Of a DNA stretch of 64,000 bases, positions 30,052-42,400 are shown piece by piece. The number at the start of each line of letters is the position of its first letter. Position 1 is the first letter of the stretch. This stretch comes from Saxidomus purpurata. Taxonomy: Eukaryota > Mollusca > Bivalvia > Venerida > Veneridae. The DNA is taken from positions 59,263,740 through 59,327,739 of the forward strand of contig JAFMSR010000002.1 in the NCBI GenBank assembly GCA_022818135.1. The letters are read 5' to 3'. Below the pieces are notes generated by a model, which did not search any database, was not told where the DNA came from, and saw nothing but the letters and a program-made list of their open reading frames with translations. The position numbers and the translations under genes are program-made.

Positions 30052-33000
30052 TTTTGAATCCAGATGTTTTTTGTCAGCCTCCCGTAACAGTGGTTGTATT
30101 CTCTGATCCAAAAAGTCTAGATGATCTCGTAGCCAACTTAAAATCTGGGTAAAATACCACTCGGGCTGAAATTACCAGTTATAATCGCATCAAAAATCAA
30201 TGATATTTTTCGGCTGAACAGTTTTAAATTCATTTACTTCAATTCAGGACAGTGGCATGTGTCCCATTTCCAACTAGACAAGTTTTACATTTTCACATCT
30301 GGTTAAAGACTGTGTTTCCGCAAAGTTATATCTGATACCTCCTTGTTACATTTATTCTATATATATGGCAATTATTCTTCCCTAAAATTATAGTAATTTT
30401 TTTAAGCTGTAAATTATTTCGCTTAAAGTCAGAAACTACAGCAAGCATTCAGTCTAATTCTCTCCACAATGCAACTCGCACTTTACAATTCTAACATACA
30501 TGTATAACTAACAAAGAGAAGTAACAGCAGCCGTTTACAGATAAAAACAAACCTTTCCAATGTCATTTGTCTGTTTGTTTCCAAAGAAATGGTATTTAAA
30601 TCTTCTACGTAAAGGTCTAATCATGAGTTGTATGGGTAGTATAGGTTGCCTGATTCCTGCAAACTTGGTCAGCTGGGGATGAAGCTGCTCCACCTCTCCA
30701 GTTACAGATTCTCTGAACTTTGTTAAGTTTTATAAATCTTGATAAATATTCCAAAAAAATTCTACCAAAAATAGTTATGTGAACATAGTTTTAAAAACTT
30801 TTTCTTTAAGCAAAAGCTGTAACAAAACAAAAATGTGTAAATATACAAAGGTAGTCATATATGTAGAACTATCAACCATTCTTTTTTATAACTTCCTCAA
30901 AGAGACCACCTTTTTCAGGCCTCAGGCTACAGTACTTTTAATTTTTTAACCAGACATTTTTAACCGTTAGACCTGTGCAATACAAGTTAATCTACATTAA
31001 ATCTGTCGGCCTCAACAATCTCAATAATGCTGTGTACTAGGACAGCCTCAATAATGCTGTATTCTAGAAGGAAAAGCTCAAAATGCTGTGTTCTGGAAGG
31101 ACAAGCTCACAATGCTGTATTCTAGAAGGACAAGCTCAAAATGCTGTATTCTAGAAGAACAAGCTCAAAATGCTGTGTTCTAGGACAAGCTCAATAATGC
31201 TGTGTTCTGGAAGGACAAGCTCAAAATGCTGTATTCTGGAAGGACAAGCTCAAAATGCTGTGTTCTAGGACAAGCTCAAAATGCTGTGTTCTGGAAGGAC
31301 AAGCTCAAAATGCTGTATTCTAGGACAAGCTCAATAATGCTGTGTTCTAGAAGGACAAGCTCAAAATGCTGTGTTCTAGGACAAGCTCAATAATGCTGTA
31401 TTCTAGGACAAGCTCAAAATGCTGTGTTCTAGAAGGACAAGCTCAAAATGCTGTGTTCTAGGACAAGCTCAATAATGCTGTGTTCTGGAAGGACAAGCTC
31501 AAAATGCTGTATTCTAGAAGGACAAGCTCAAAATGCTGTATTCTAGAAGGACAAGCTCAAAATGCTGTGTTCTAGAAGGACAAGCTCAATAATGCTGTAT
31601 TCTAGAAGGACAAGCTCAATAATGCCATGTAGTGATGTACTAGAAGGGCAAGCTCAATAATGCCATGTACTAGAAGGACAAGCTCAATAATGCCATGTAC
31701 TAGAAAGAAAAGCTCAATAATGCCATGTACTAGAAGGAAAAGCTCATTAATGATGTGTATTAGAAGGAAAAGCTCAATAATGCTGTGATCTAGAAGGATA
31801 CGGAAGCTGTAATTTCAAAAGCTGTTTAAAAAGTTGCTCCATTTTGATCTTGACCTCTGCTGGATTTTGTACAGCTGGTGCTTTTATTGTCATAGCGACC
31901 AGTGGCCATCTTAGCTGTTTTAAAACTTCTTCAAACTCACTGAAAAAAAAAAACACAGTATTTTTTACAGTTATTGCCTGGCTTGAATTTTTCAATGCAG
32001 CACATTTTATTTGATTACTTGAAGAGTATTAATTATATCTATTTATTGTCTGAATTTAAGAGTAATTGCAATTGTGTTCTATACTACAAATGTATTACAC
32101 ACACAGCTATCAAAGTAAGTTATTGACAATAAATAAATTTCCTATTTACCTTCAATCTCACTACATGTACATAAAACAAATTATTTGGCACAAATTTTTA
32201 ATTGCTGTGATACTATATCATTTTAAAAATATCAATCTAATCTAATGATGTGGACAACAAACAGTGCAAACAAGGTACAGGTAAATACACTAATAAATAA
32301 CACCAAACAACACTTCTACTCCGGCATTTTAAACTTTATACGTACCTTGCAATTTCTTTTTTCAATATTTCATACCAGAATAGAGTTGTATCTTTAGCAT
32401 ATTTCACCATATTGTGGCAGCGGGAGGTTTCAAGGGTTGTATACAAGGTAGATAACTCCATAAACCTATCGACACTCTCTGCTAGTCTCTCCGATTGTAA
32501 CAGCATCTCTATCTTAGAACTTAAATAAAATGTATACAAAATCTAAGATAATTCTTTGCATATAAAATTAGCACATATTTTCTTTGCTGCACTATAACTG
32601 AGCCCATTGCTCAGTCAAAATTTGGATTTGAGAGTATGCTTTACGAGATATTTACATTGGAAATCTTAATTCAGCTTCTTTAAGGTTATCTCGCAGAAAC
32701 TGGACTTATGCATGGATACACTCATGAACATGGGTGGTCACAAAGTGTCTTCTATTACACACATGATTACTGAGCTTTTAGAAGTATCATAAAATTGCAG
32801 ACACTACAAAACTAGCATTTTACATGTACTGCAGGATGGCCATTCTATTAAATTAAATGCTCACTTAGACTTCTTTATAAAATAAGATATAGGTGAAGCA
32901 TTTGCATGTATCATTGAATAACAGACACTAAACATAAGTCTAAAGTTCAATTATCTTTATTTAACCTGTAAATGATTATGAAACTCTAAGATTTTATCTA

Positions 33001-34001
33001 CTGACCTCAGGTTTCCAATCTGTACCAAACAAGATAGATACTTGGTCAACTGTTCAAGTTCTGACAACTCTATGGTAAGTTTACTGCTTTCTTTCACAAA
33101 AGAGCTTATTTCTCTTCCCTGATCTTGTATAGCGTGATACAATTCCTCTTTTTTGGTTCCCAGTCTTTTAACATCATTTCCTGCCTCTTCTGCATCATTG
33201 ATAGCTTTCTCAATTTCATTTGGCACCTCGCTACTTGCAAGGGAAAGCTGCAGACAAAATTGAAATGCATACACTATCAACAAAATTTTTAACTTCAAGG
33301 AAAAGTTTCTTCTTATTAAAAAATCCCTGATCAAGATGACTTTGAAAGTCACATTTTTAATCTCATAGATCGTCGTTTAACAAATCAGGTTAGAGGATGC
33401 CTCTTTTCTTAATTACAGCAATCAGGATAAACTTGGTCTTTATTGTAGGCTTCTTTGTGAGTTTAAGTTAATATAAAACATACTTCATTAGAATCCTTAG
33501 ATATTTAAGCTTTTAATTTACCCAAGGACACTAGTGTCCTTTCATTTTTCTTATCAAATTTGTAGTGTACTAATTCAAAATAAAGTTGAATACAGTTCAA
33601 CAATAAAAGATGAGTTACTTCTGTTTACCGAATGACTAATTTAATCGGCACATGTATCATGACATATGAATTGAAGCCAAGAATTAACAACACACTTCAC
33701 ATATAAAAAACACAGATGGCTACAAATCGATTTGACTAGGTTATGTAGACACTTATTTGTAATTGATGAAGTATTAGAAGTTTTCTACTTCAAAGTATCC
33801 GAAATATAAACTTATCCGAAAATGTTACTTCGTTACTATTTCAATTGAGTCTACCTGACATTCAAGCGATTTCTGCTTGTCTTTGTATTGCTGATACAAT
33901 TCTTTAACTGACTTCAAAATTTTAAGATCACTCCCTAATTTCCCATTAACCAGCTCAATGGCAAAACTGTCTGACTCTGACTTTTCCATGGGGGCTGCCA
34001 T
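30052..34001 (-). CDS. RINT1: RINT1-like, N-terminal six coding exons
   Basis: RINT1 is a subunit of the NRZ (Dsl1-type) complex that tethers Golgi-derived vesicles at the ER; it also binds RAD50. Join on the minus strand: 34001-33855, 33247-33006, 32519-32346, 31939-31802, 30712-30553, 30165-30052 (975 nt, 325 aa). Every junction is GT..AG and the phases agree. Similarity to the vertebrate protein: coiled-coil N-terminus; SEVPNEIEKAINDAEEAG; TLFWYEILKKEIA; EEVLKQLRWPLVA with LFKQLLKLQLP; LPIQLMIRPLRRRFKYHFFG; PEWYFTQILSWLRDHLDFLD. The start AACATGGCAG begins the first exon. The C-terminal half (about 450 aa in other animals) is not recognised downstream to the gap at 27783 or beyond. The gene may have a very long intron, be misassembled or be truncated. 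Confidence 0.93.
31010..31795. repeat. Minisatellite in RINT1 intron, abutting a splice donor
   Basis: About 27 units of 26-33 bp, consensus AATGCTGTGTTCTAGAAGG followed by ACAAGCTCAA. Two length forms alternate (with or without AAG after CTAG, and AA or AATA before TGCTG). It becomes irregular towards 31620-31795 (TGCCATGTAC forms). The array ends within about 6 bp of the donor of the exon at 31802-31939, so that donor's intron bases (GTATCCTTCTAG) belong to the outermost unit. Confidence 0.95.
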
Positions 34002-34785
34002 GTTGGCAATGTCGATTCGATTAACATCAAAGACCGAACATGTTCTGAGACTTTAACTCCGTGAAGGTACAACATAAAAACTATCTCTTAACATGTGTGT
34101 AGATATACGTCCGTCCAAAAACTAAATGGTATTTTGACGCAGGTTCATTACATGTAATATACGGACCCTGTAAAGAGCTATGAACAAAAAAAAATACAAA
34201 TTAATTATGATAAGTCAAAGGTATGTTCCTTCCACTTGTTTGTAGATTTTAACAAATATATATTAAATAATCAAAGCACTAAAAGTGCTGACATCAAGGA
34301 GCTCACAGCGAAATTGAGCACAAAGTGGTTTTTCTATATTGCAGACAAAGAGTGATCCTTCGTGTCAATTAATACTTCGCTAACACATGTATCTTTTATA
34401 CAATCTAGTACAATAATCTAATGAAGCCTGGCTAAAAGCACTTGTTTATGGTGACTATCTGTTTATCTTAATCACAGAGGTACAGTTTGTTATGAACACA
34501 TCGATGTTGCTGCATGTTGTTTAAAATTCAGCGTATAACATAGTTATGCTCTAGAATTTCTGACGAAGTATAATGTACACAGTGCCGCTTTAAACTGAAT
34601 GTAACTAGCTGTGTTTATGACACATCCTCCAGGAATACGTTACACGATCTATTCGGTACTTTACATGGAATTCTCTATTATTTCATGAAATGTTCATGTA
34701 ACCTGACAATTAAGTGGTTGTGCATTTAAATGCTTCCGCACTGGACATATGCTTACAGCCTGTTTCATAATAATTATGTCTGACC

Positions 34786-34890
34786 AGATCCGCCTCCGTG
34801 GTCGAATTGTTAAAGTCGCTGTCTTGAAATCTCTGTAACCTCTCATAGACTGAGGCCTATTGGTTCGAGCCCTGCAACCGACCATGCCTC
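34786..34890 (+). mobile_element. tRNA-derived SINE fragment
   Basis: Pol III A-box-like GTGGTCGAATTGTTAAAGTC and B-box-like GGTTCGAGCCC about 55 bp apart, as in tRNA-related SINEs. No tRNA fold is intact. Confidence 0.5.
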
Positions 34891-35894
34891 ATAAAGTGAG
34901 TTCATCACCTAATTTGGAAAATTTGGAGAAACTACAAATTATTTACTCGCCGTATCGTCCTGTGACAAGAAATGTCTACTTTGTACATGCAGTCGGCATG
35001 GCATCTCACATTTATTTGGAAAACCGGGATTTTGGACCAAAAAATAACAAATAGATTCGCTTTGGTTATTGAAAATCGAAATTGTCGCAAACTTATGAAA
35101 GTTTACAACTTTGTGTACACTGTTTCGAAATTTCATGCAACGTGTTGTTTCATCATTTAACTGTGTCAGATAGGTTCATTTGGTTCCGTCAACTTATTTA
35201 AAAAACTTATTTATGAGTATTCTTGGCCGAGCTATTGCATTGAATGACTTTGAAAAAAAACTTCACACATTTGTTCATACGACAATGGTGTGTCACACAC
35301 ACATACCGTAGGGGGGTACCTTTAATTTCATAGTAAGGGCTCAAAATTTGTAAATAAGAGTTATGTACTGATTTTTGTGAATGTGCTGTACCATTTACAT
35401 GCACATACTAATATTGAAATAACTTCTCATTTCTCACAGTTGTTGCCCACACCTTGCTTGCCTATAAGGTCTCATATCTGAGTCAAATGTCATAAGACTT
35501 GTTTTTTTTTCGCTGGACGTTGTTTTTGAAATTGGGTCAAATGTTCACGTCATGGCGACAACATGCAAAATCATGTTTGAACCGAGCCAGCTCAATGTCA
35601 ATATCACATTTAGGGTCGTGTATATCTATATCCCCGAAACCCTTTGAAAGATGTAAATGTTTATAGGTTCACTCATGCTTTACTGAAGGTCACACGTTAG
35701 GGGCAAACGTCACCATTGTATAATTCCTTAACCTTTCGTAGTATTTTCATTGAACTTGGGTAAAATGTTTATCTCAGTATGATGACAAAGGTCATGGTCA
35801 CTTTTATTTCCTTGAAATAAGGTTAATATTTATCATATGGGGTGGACGTACATAATCCGTGTTTCACGTGTCTTATTTCAATGTGAATTTCTAT

Positions 35895-36105
35895 CTGGAG
35901 CCTCAGGATCGGAGGGTCCCGGGTTCGATCCCCACCAGTTCCCAAGTTGTGGTAGTCTTCCTATGCATGACGCAGATAATTCCACATTGTCTCTGCCTCT
36001 CTCTCTTCGTGGTTGATTCCATCTGGTATGAGTCTCGAGAGCGATTAAGATGAGTTGTAAGAACTTGTTTCGCAATTAATATCAAATAAATTAGTATGTA
36101 TCAAA
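35895..36105 (+). mobile_element. tRNA-derived SINE, 5'-truncated
   Basis: A B box (GGGTTCGATCCCCACC, 35920-35935), then a body with CTCTCTCTC and a tail ending ATATCAAATAAAT. The A-box part is missing. Confidence 0.55.
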
Positions 36106-37399
36106 ATATTGCAGATAACCTTTAAGGATCTAAGGTCATAAGAAACATCACCTTAAGCCCTGACAACATTTTCATGAAGCATGATGTCAAATGATAAGAT
36201 TCATGATTAAAAACAAATAAAGGCCACTCTTCAGTGTCAAAGATCGCGATATTATATCTCCTTAACAAGTATGAAAGATTTGAATGAAACTTTGGTCATA
36301 CGTGGTCATCCCTAAGTTGGGGACTTTGCATGGCAATACCCCATTCACATACTAGTCTGCAGCCGACCGAAGATCGTTTGGACTTCATGTTTATGTTTAC
36401 GCTGTTCCGTCTGTCTTCGTGTCAGGGCTGAAACTTACATATGCATGGAACGATTTTCAAATAAACCCGATTCAGTTGTTGCCCATAACACAATCACGTG
36501 ATCTGCATCACACACAGGGAGCTGCCTTGAAAGTCAAAGTCACACTTTGGACTTTTATACCAGTACGTAGTTCGTGTCCAAGTGATAAGTTCTTCGTGAT
36601 CGGACCGATTTTGATCCGTAATCATGATCCGTAATAATAATTTATATTTAACGCACAAACCGGTAATACACATGTGGCATACCCGGTCATTGTACCCCAT
36701 ACCAGGAACGTAGATTCTACGTTCCTGCCCATACTAAAACGGTTTAGGTACGCAATAACGGCTCTAGTTACGAACATTACTTGAACGTATATCAAAGGAG
36801 CATTGATTGAGAAGAAGAATGCGGTTTTGTATGGAGTCACAAGAAAGAGAAAACATTTTTAGAAATGTATATGAAAATGAAATATTTACATTGCGAACTA
36901 CAAAGCTGAGTTATAGGAAAGGTCTTGCGTTTTTCAAAGCAAGATGGCGGGCGACAAGTTCAATAGTTTTTGACGTCGCGAAGTGACATTGAGGTATCAT
37001 ATGGACATTCGGAGCTCTGCTTACGTTCAGCCGTCAAATGGATTTAAAGTTAACCGAATCCTTCAAATTTAAGAAAACGAGTATCATAAGGTCTTTTCAA
37101 AGTCTGCTCACTTGCAGCCAATAAATAAATTTAAAATGAAAGTTAAAAAAAATCTTCGTGGTATAATGGGATATACTACCCGCCTTCTCAAAATAGTATC
37201 CTCATCTAACGGCTCGGGTTTTATAAATCTAGACGGGTAATGCCGATATCCCAGATACCTCAAAAACTAAATAAATACTGTTACAAGGGTGTGTCCTGTG
37301 CACATACAGAAGGCTATCTTGACAGTCAGTTTATATGTTATGGCATTTTGTGACTGGACTGTAACATCTACATGCATATGCTAATTCTAGAACAAGAAA

Positions 37400-38230
37400 C
37401 CTCAAAGGGCCAATATCACTCTACTGGTCTGCCTGGACTGTTCCGAGTAAGTTTTGTGAAAAGCTTTTGCAATGTAGCCAAGGAAAAGCTAATAGCGTTC
37501 ACTGTCACCTTGACCCACTAACCCAAAAAGCAATAGGGATCATCTTCATTTAATATGGACCCTTCTGAGCAAGTTTGGTGAAAGTTTAAATAAACTGGAA
37601 CTCGCAGAGCGTTATCAAGTAATTCTAACGGAAGTCACTGTGACCTTGACCTTTGACCCCCCTTAAAAATAGGGATCATCTACATGTTGTAGGGAAGCTT
37701 CTGGGCAAGTTTATGAAAGTTGAATGAAAACTGTGACCTGTAGAGCATTATCAAGGAAATTCTCAAGGTCATTGTGACCTTGACCCTAAAATCAATAGGG
37801 ATCATCTACATGTAATATTACAGGGGGCCTTCTGGGTAAGTTTCATGAAAACTTTGACCTTTTGAACGCTATCAAGGAAAATCTAAGGATGGTAACTGTG
37901 ACCTTGACCTTTGACCCAAAAAACAATAAGAATCATCAACATGTCACATGGGACCTTCTGAGCAAAAGTAATGAAAGTTGAATGGAAAATATGACCTCTA
38001 GAGCGTCAATAATGAATTGCAATTGGAGGACACTGTGACCTTGACCTGTAACATACTGACCAAAAAAAAACAATAGGAAACATCTATAAGTTGCAGCAAT
38101 CATTATCAGCAAGTTTCACCAAAGTCGAAGGAAAATTGCAACCTGTAGTGTTACCAAGGAAAAGTTTATGAACAACAGACAATCCACCATTACATAAACT
38201 CAACTTGACTTCGTCCAGAAGAGCTAAAAG
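37400..38230 (+). repeat. Dispersed repeat with about 110-bp tandem units
   Basis: Five to six units built on TCACTGTGACCTTGACC, AATAGGGATCATCTACATG, GGGACCTTCTG.GCAAGTT and AGTTGAATGGAAA. Divergence between units is high. It starts near AACCTCAAAGGGCCAATATC. Related units occur at 39640-40640, 48060-48230 and 59460-59640. Confidence 0.8.
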
Positions 38231-39043
38231 TGCCCAAGCTCAAATTACAGTCAAAGGTCAAGTTTGTATATCTCCCGAACCTTCTGAACAATTTCCTTGA
38301 AATTTTGGATGTTAATTTCATGGAATGTGAAGAATCCATATCTCAGCCAAGTTTGTGTTAAGGTCACACTTGAAGGTCAACATATTGTTTCCTTAACCCT
38401 TTGAAGGGTTTTCAAACTTAGGTCATATGTTAGATTGTGATGAAAAATGCCAAGCTCATTCTTACATAGATCATATGACTTTATTTCCCAAACCCCTTGA
38501 AGAATTTATAAGACTTTAGTTGTGCTTCATCTCATCCAGTCATATTCAGTTGGGCACTTGTTGTTTTCACTGTAATTCATATCAACACATCTGCAGTAAG
38601 AATGGCAATAAACCATGCTCACCGAGATAACCAAAGATTACGGTAGTGTTCTTTCAATATGCATCAAGTTAAAGTTGGTTTATTTTAATATATCAAAATA
38701 TTCAACTGAACAGTTGTGGATTGTTTCAGTATTAATTTTGATTAAACTTTTTTATTACTCTGTTAATTTTAATCCTTATTATTTAATATTTTAGAAATGA
38801 CAAATTAGAACTATTCAAGTGTCATGGTTTTTAGATTCAATTGGTTTGACAATGTGAGACTCTTTACAAGTCACTGCTACAGTGCTTTTTTCTGTTCAGT
38901 ATACTAAAGTTTTGAGGCATCACATTAACCCCCCCCCCCCCATGATTTATTTTCTCAACAAATACGTTGGAAAATCCAAAATCATTTCTCATATGAAGAG
39001 AAATTTCAGGTCAGATTGAAGCCAACCCTTCATAGCAAGAATT

Positions 39044-39243
39044 CTTTTAGTTTATTTTAATTTATTTTAGCTCGATTGTGAAGAAAGCTTGTAGCTTATC
39101 AAGTCACTCTCAAGTCCACTTCCTTGAAAAACCAGTACTGGTGTCATATGAGGAAGTACGGTCGTGACCCCAGTGGGGCTCGAACCCGCAACCTCCGAGA
39201 TGAGCAGCCAACACCTTAACCTCTACACCACCGCTCCACTTAA
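39044..39243 (-). mobile_element. tRNA-derived SINE, complete, with target duplication
   Basis: Minus strand: head GAGCGGTGGTGTAGAGGTTA (A box) and GGGTTCGAGCCCC (B box), a body of about 100 bp, and the tail TAAAATAAATTAAAATAAAC. Flanked by the 10-bp direct repeat AGCAAGAATT (39034-39043 and 39244-39253). About 200 bp. Confidence 0.88.
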
Positions 39244-39450
39244 AGCAAGAATTTATCGTGTAAAGTAAGACCTTCTGTTGCATCAAAATATGACCAAGAA
39301 AACAACATTTAAGAGATGTTTGTACATTTTATTTACACCACAATTTTCAGACAGTACTTTATTTACAATAGGATAATGACTGTGTAATGAAGACGAATCC
39401 TTATGAATACTGAAATCACAGCAGAGTTTGTTTTCTGTAAGGCAATTTTG

Positions 39451-42400
39451 TCAACTGGATGATCCAGTAACTTGCTGTACGTATCTGTCTCCCCAAAACT
39501 GTTCCAAATCAAATGCTTTAAAATCTGAAATAAAAACAAAGGTTTAAGTTAAGCATGATGTACTGATTCACACGACATCTCACCTGGCCATTTAAGATGA
39601 CTTTAATTGCACTCTTCTGGAGAGTCTCTCCATAACTCAAAACATTTTGGAGTTCTAAATGTAAGGCCACTACGATCTTGACCTTTCACCCAGTGATCTC
39701 TACGTTAATAGGGAACATCTAAATCAATCTTAATAATTATAAATTTACCCTGGCAAGTCTGAAGATCTTGGTTCAATACATTTAACACAGTATACACTTA
39801 ACAGGTTTAGAAACGCAAAGATTTCCGCTGTTGAACATTTTTATTTGAACGACGCTATTGTTTTTATTTAGATTTAAGTCATTTTTTGCGATGAATTATT
39901 GAAACTTTTACAATAATTCAATTTTATATTGCTTTGGTTGTGTATGAAATTTTAATAAATTTGAAACACGGTAACAATGATAAAATAATTATTTTGCCAC
40001 TTTCACGTTTCTAAACCTGTTGAGTGTAAACTGAGCAGAAACAGTTTTTGAAAAGCAAGGTCACTTTGATCTTGACCTTCAACCCTAAAATCATTATGAT
40101 TTATCTTACATCCATTATCAGCATCTCTTACATTAATACAAGTTAGAGGGCAGTCAGTCAAAGCCGTCTCAATTTATTGAACAGAAAAGTCGTCACTGTG
40201 TCCTTGACCTTTGACCCAGTGACCTCAAAATCAATAGAGTTCATCTATTGCCCTTTACAAATGTCCCTGTCAATTTTGAGACCTCATACTGAGTGTAAAC
40301 CGTTTTTAAATAGAAAGTTACTTCGACCTTTCAAAACACTTGACCCAGTAACTTTAAAATCAATTGGATCAACTCATCTTCATAATCTATAACCCTGGCA
40401 AGATTGAACATCACGAGTGAAAACATTGCCATGTTATTAAGCTGAAACGGTTTTTAAAATGTTAGGTCACTGTGACTTTGACCTCTGGCTCAATGACCTC
40501 TTAATGAAAACTCAATAGCATTCATCTACTGTTCATGACAAAAAACTCTACAAAGTTTTAGACCTAAATTCCAAAGCTTTCTAAGTTTTTGAGTGAAAAC
40601 CAAAGATGCAAACCAATATACCCCCACTTCTTCAAATGGAGGCATAAAAATACCATTTAGATGATACAAGTTTTCCTGCGACTTGCCCTGGTACATTGTA
40701 TCTTATGTTCAACTGCAATGGCCATATCTGAACATTTTTGTTAACAGAGCTTTATGCAACAAATCTTCAGAAGATCATAAAGTTTGATATATTTATGTTT
40801 ACTGAAGATATACTACAGACAAAATGACACTTTTCTCAACAAATTTCCTAATCTGAAAAAAATTGATGAGTTTATTGCTGGGATGACATCATCATGTTAC
40901 AGGATCTACATCTCGCATGGCTATTACCATTAAATGCAGCAATGGTATTTCTATACACTAAAATGCTATTAAATGAAAATAAAATACACTATGAATTAAC
41001 AAAACATCACATGAACTGTACATTGATCGAATGAAGCCTGTGATTTGAAGATAAAACGTACCATTTAATCGAGGATTTGGGTTCTTTTCTCTGTAAACAA
41101 TTGGTCCACCTGCAAGTAATATTGAGAAAAGCGGTTTAAACAGCAGTGTCATTTCTAACACATTTCAAGCTATTTATTTCTGTAAAATCTTGTCAAAAAA
41201 CCAAAACTGACAATATGACAGACAGAGGGGTAACATTTCATGCCCGTTCAACACTCTTTGAATGATGCTGACATATAACTGGTGGACAGACCGACATACG
41301 GATGACATATTTATAACAGACGGTGAATGGTCTTTCTGGTGGACAGACTGACATACGGATGACATATAACGGACGGTGAATGGTCTTTTTCAAACTCTCC
41401 CTAGATGATTAAATTACATGTACTTATTGATCAAGTTAATTACCTTCTCTTTGATTCCTTTCAAGTTCATGATTTACTCTGCTCCATGCTGAAAAACAAT
41501 AACCACAATTAGATGACCTGCTTATTCTTTGTACATGTATTTCAATAACAGTGCAATACTCACTCAATCCTGCAAACTGGGAAGCAGCAGAAGTTTCCAA
41601 TATGTAATAATGTCACCTCTGAAATACCCCTCACCCTCAGCAAAATATTACAATCATGTGGTATTACTCTTACCAAATATGCAGACATAAACTACGCTCC
41701 TTCAGCTTGACATTACAGACTTTGTAAACTGATCTTATGTAGAATTTAAGAAAACTTAATGAAACTTCATCCTTTCAGTTGTTTACTAAAGGTTAAGTGT
41801 AATAACTCCATAATTCAAGTCAATATCTGGAAGTACAATTCTCTTCACAAACAAGCTGACCTCAGTGTACAATACATATACACTTGACATCTAAGAATCA
41901 CACAAAAATTGGCAAAGTGGAAATAAAACATAATTTCTTACATTCAGACAGAAATCTCACACTTTCCTCATGTTGTGATGGATACTGTGGCTGCTGGGGG
42001 TTGCTGTTCTGTCTCACAGGATATCTTGCCCTATTTCCATTGAACACAGGCTTCGGGGAGCTGAAACATGAAACAACATGTTATGCATTGTGCCTGAATT
42101 TTCAAATTCAACTATCTGAAACTTACAAATCTTTGCAAAACATTCAAAATAGCTGAAATAACTGGTAAAATAAACATGTTGTAGCATAGCTAAACTTAAG
42201 CGTATAGTTCGTTTTAACTTTTGGGTGGAAAGCATATTATTATAATTGACATTTTGTGCAAAAATGAGCTTTCTCTAATATGTTTTCTTGAAAAACGAGT
42301 TTATTTATTTATGTACAATTAATATTTTTTTAAAAACATTTTGAGCAAATAACTTGCTTGTTCACAATGTTATAGGGTATGCACCTTTCAGGAAACAAAA

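Larger units (their letters stand above)
34002..39033. other. Intergenic region with decayed repeats and SINE fragments
   Basis: No ORF with recognisable motifs. Includes tRNA-derived SINE pieces and TGACCTTGACC-type repeats (listed separately), and stretches such as 36240-36630 that resemble the repeat at 11040. The first few hundred bases contain the promoter of RINT1, without a visible TATA box. Confidence 0.5.

Noticed and set aside
31010..31795. CRISPR-like array of about 29-bp repeats
   Set aside because: Head-to-tail minisatellite without unique spacers, in an intron of an animal gene; no cas genes.
34786..36105. tRNA genes suggested by B-box words
   Set aside because: The cloverleaf cannot be completed; they are tRNA-derived SINE fragments. 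The only real tRNA is at 44587.
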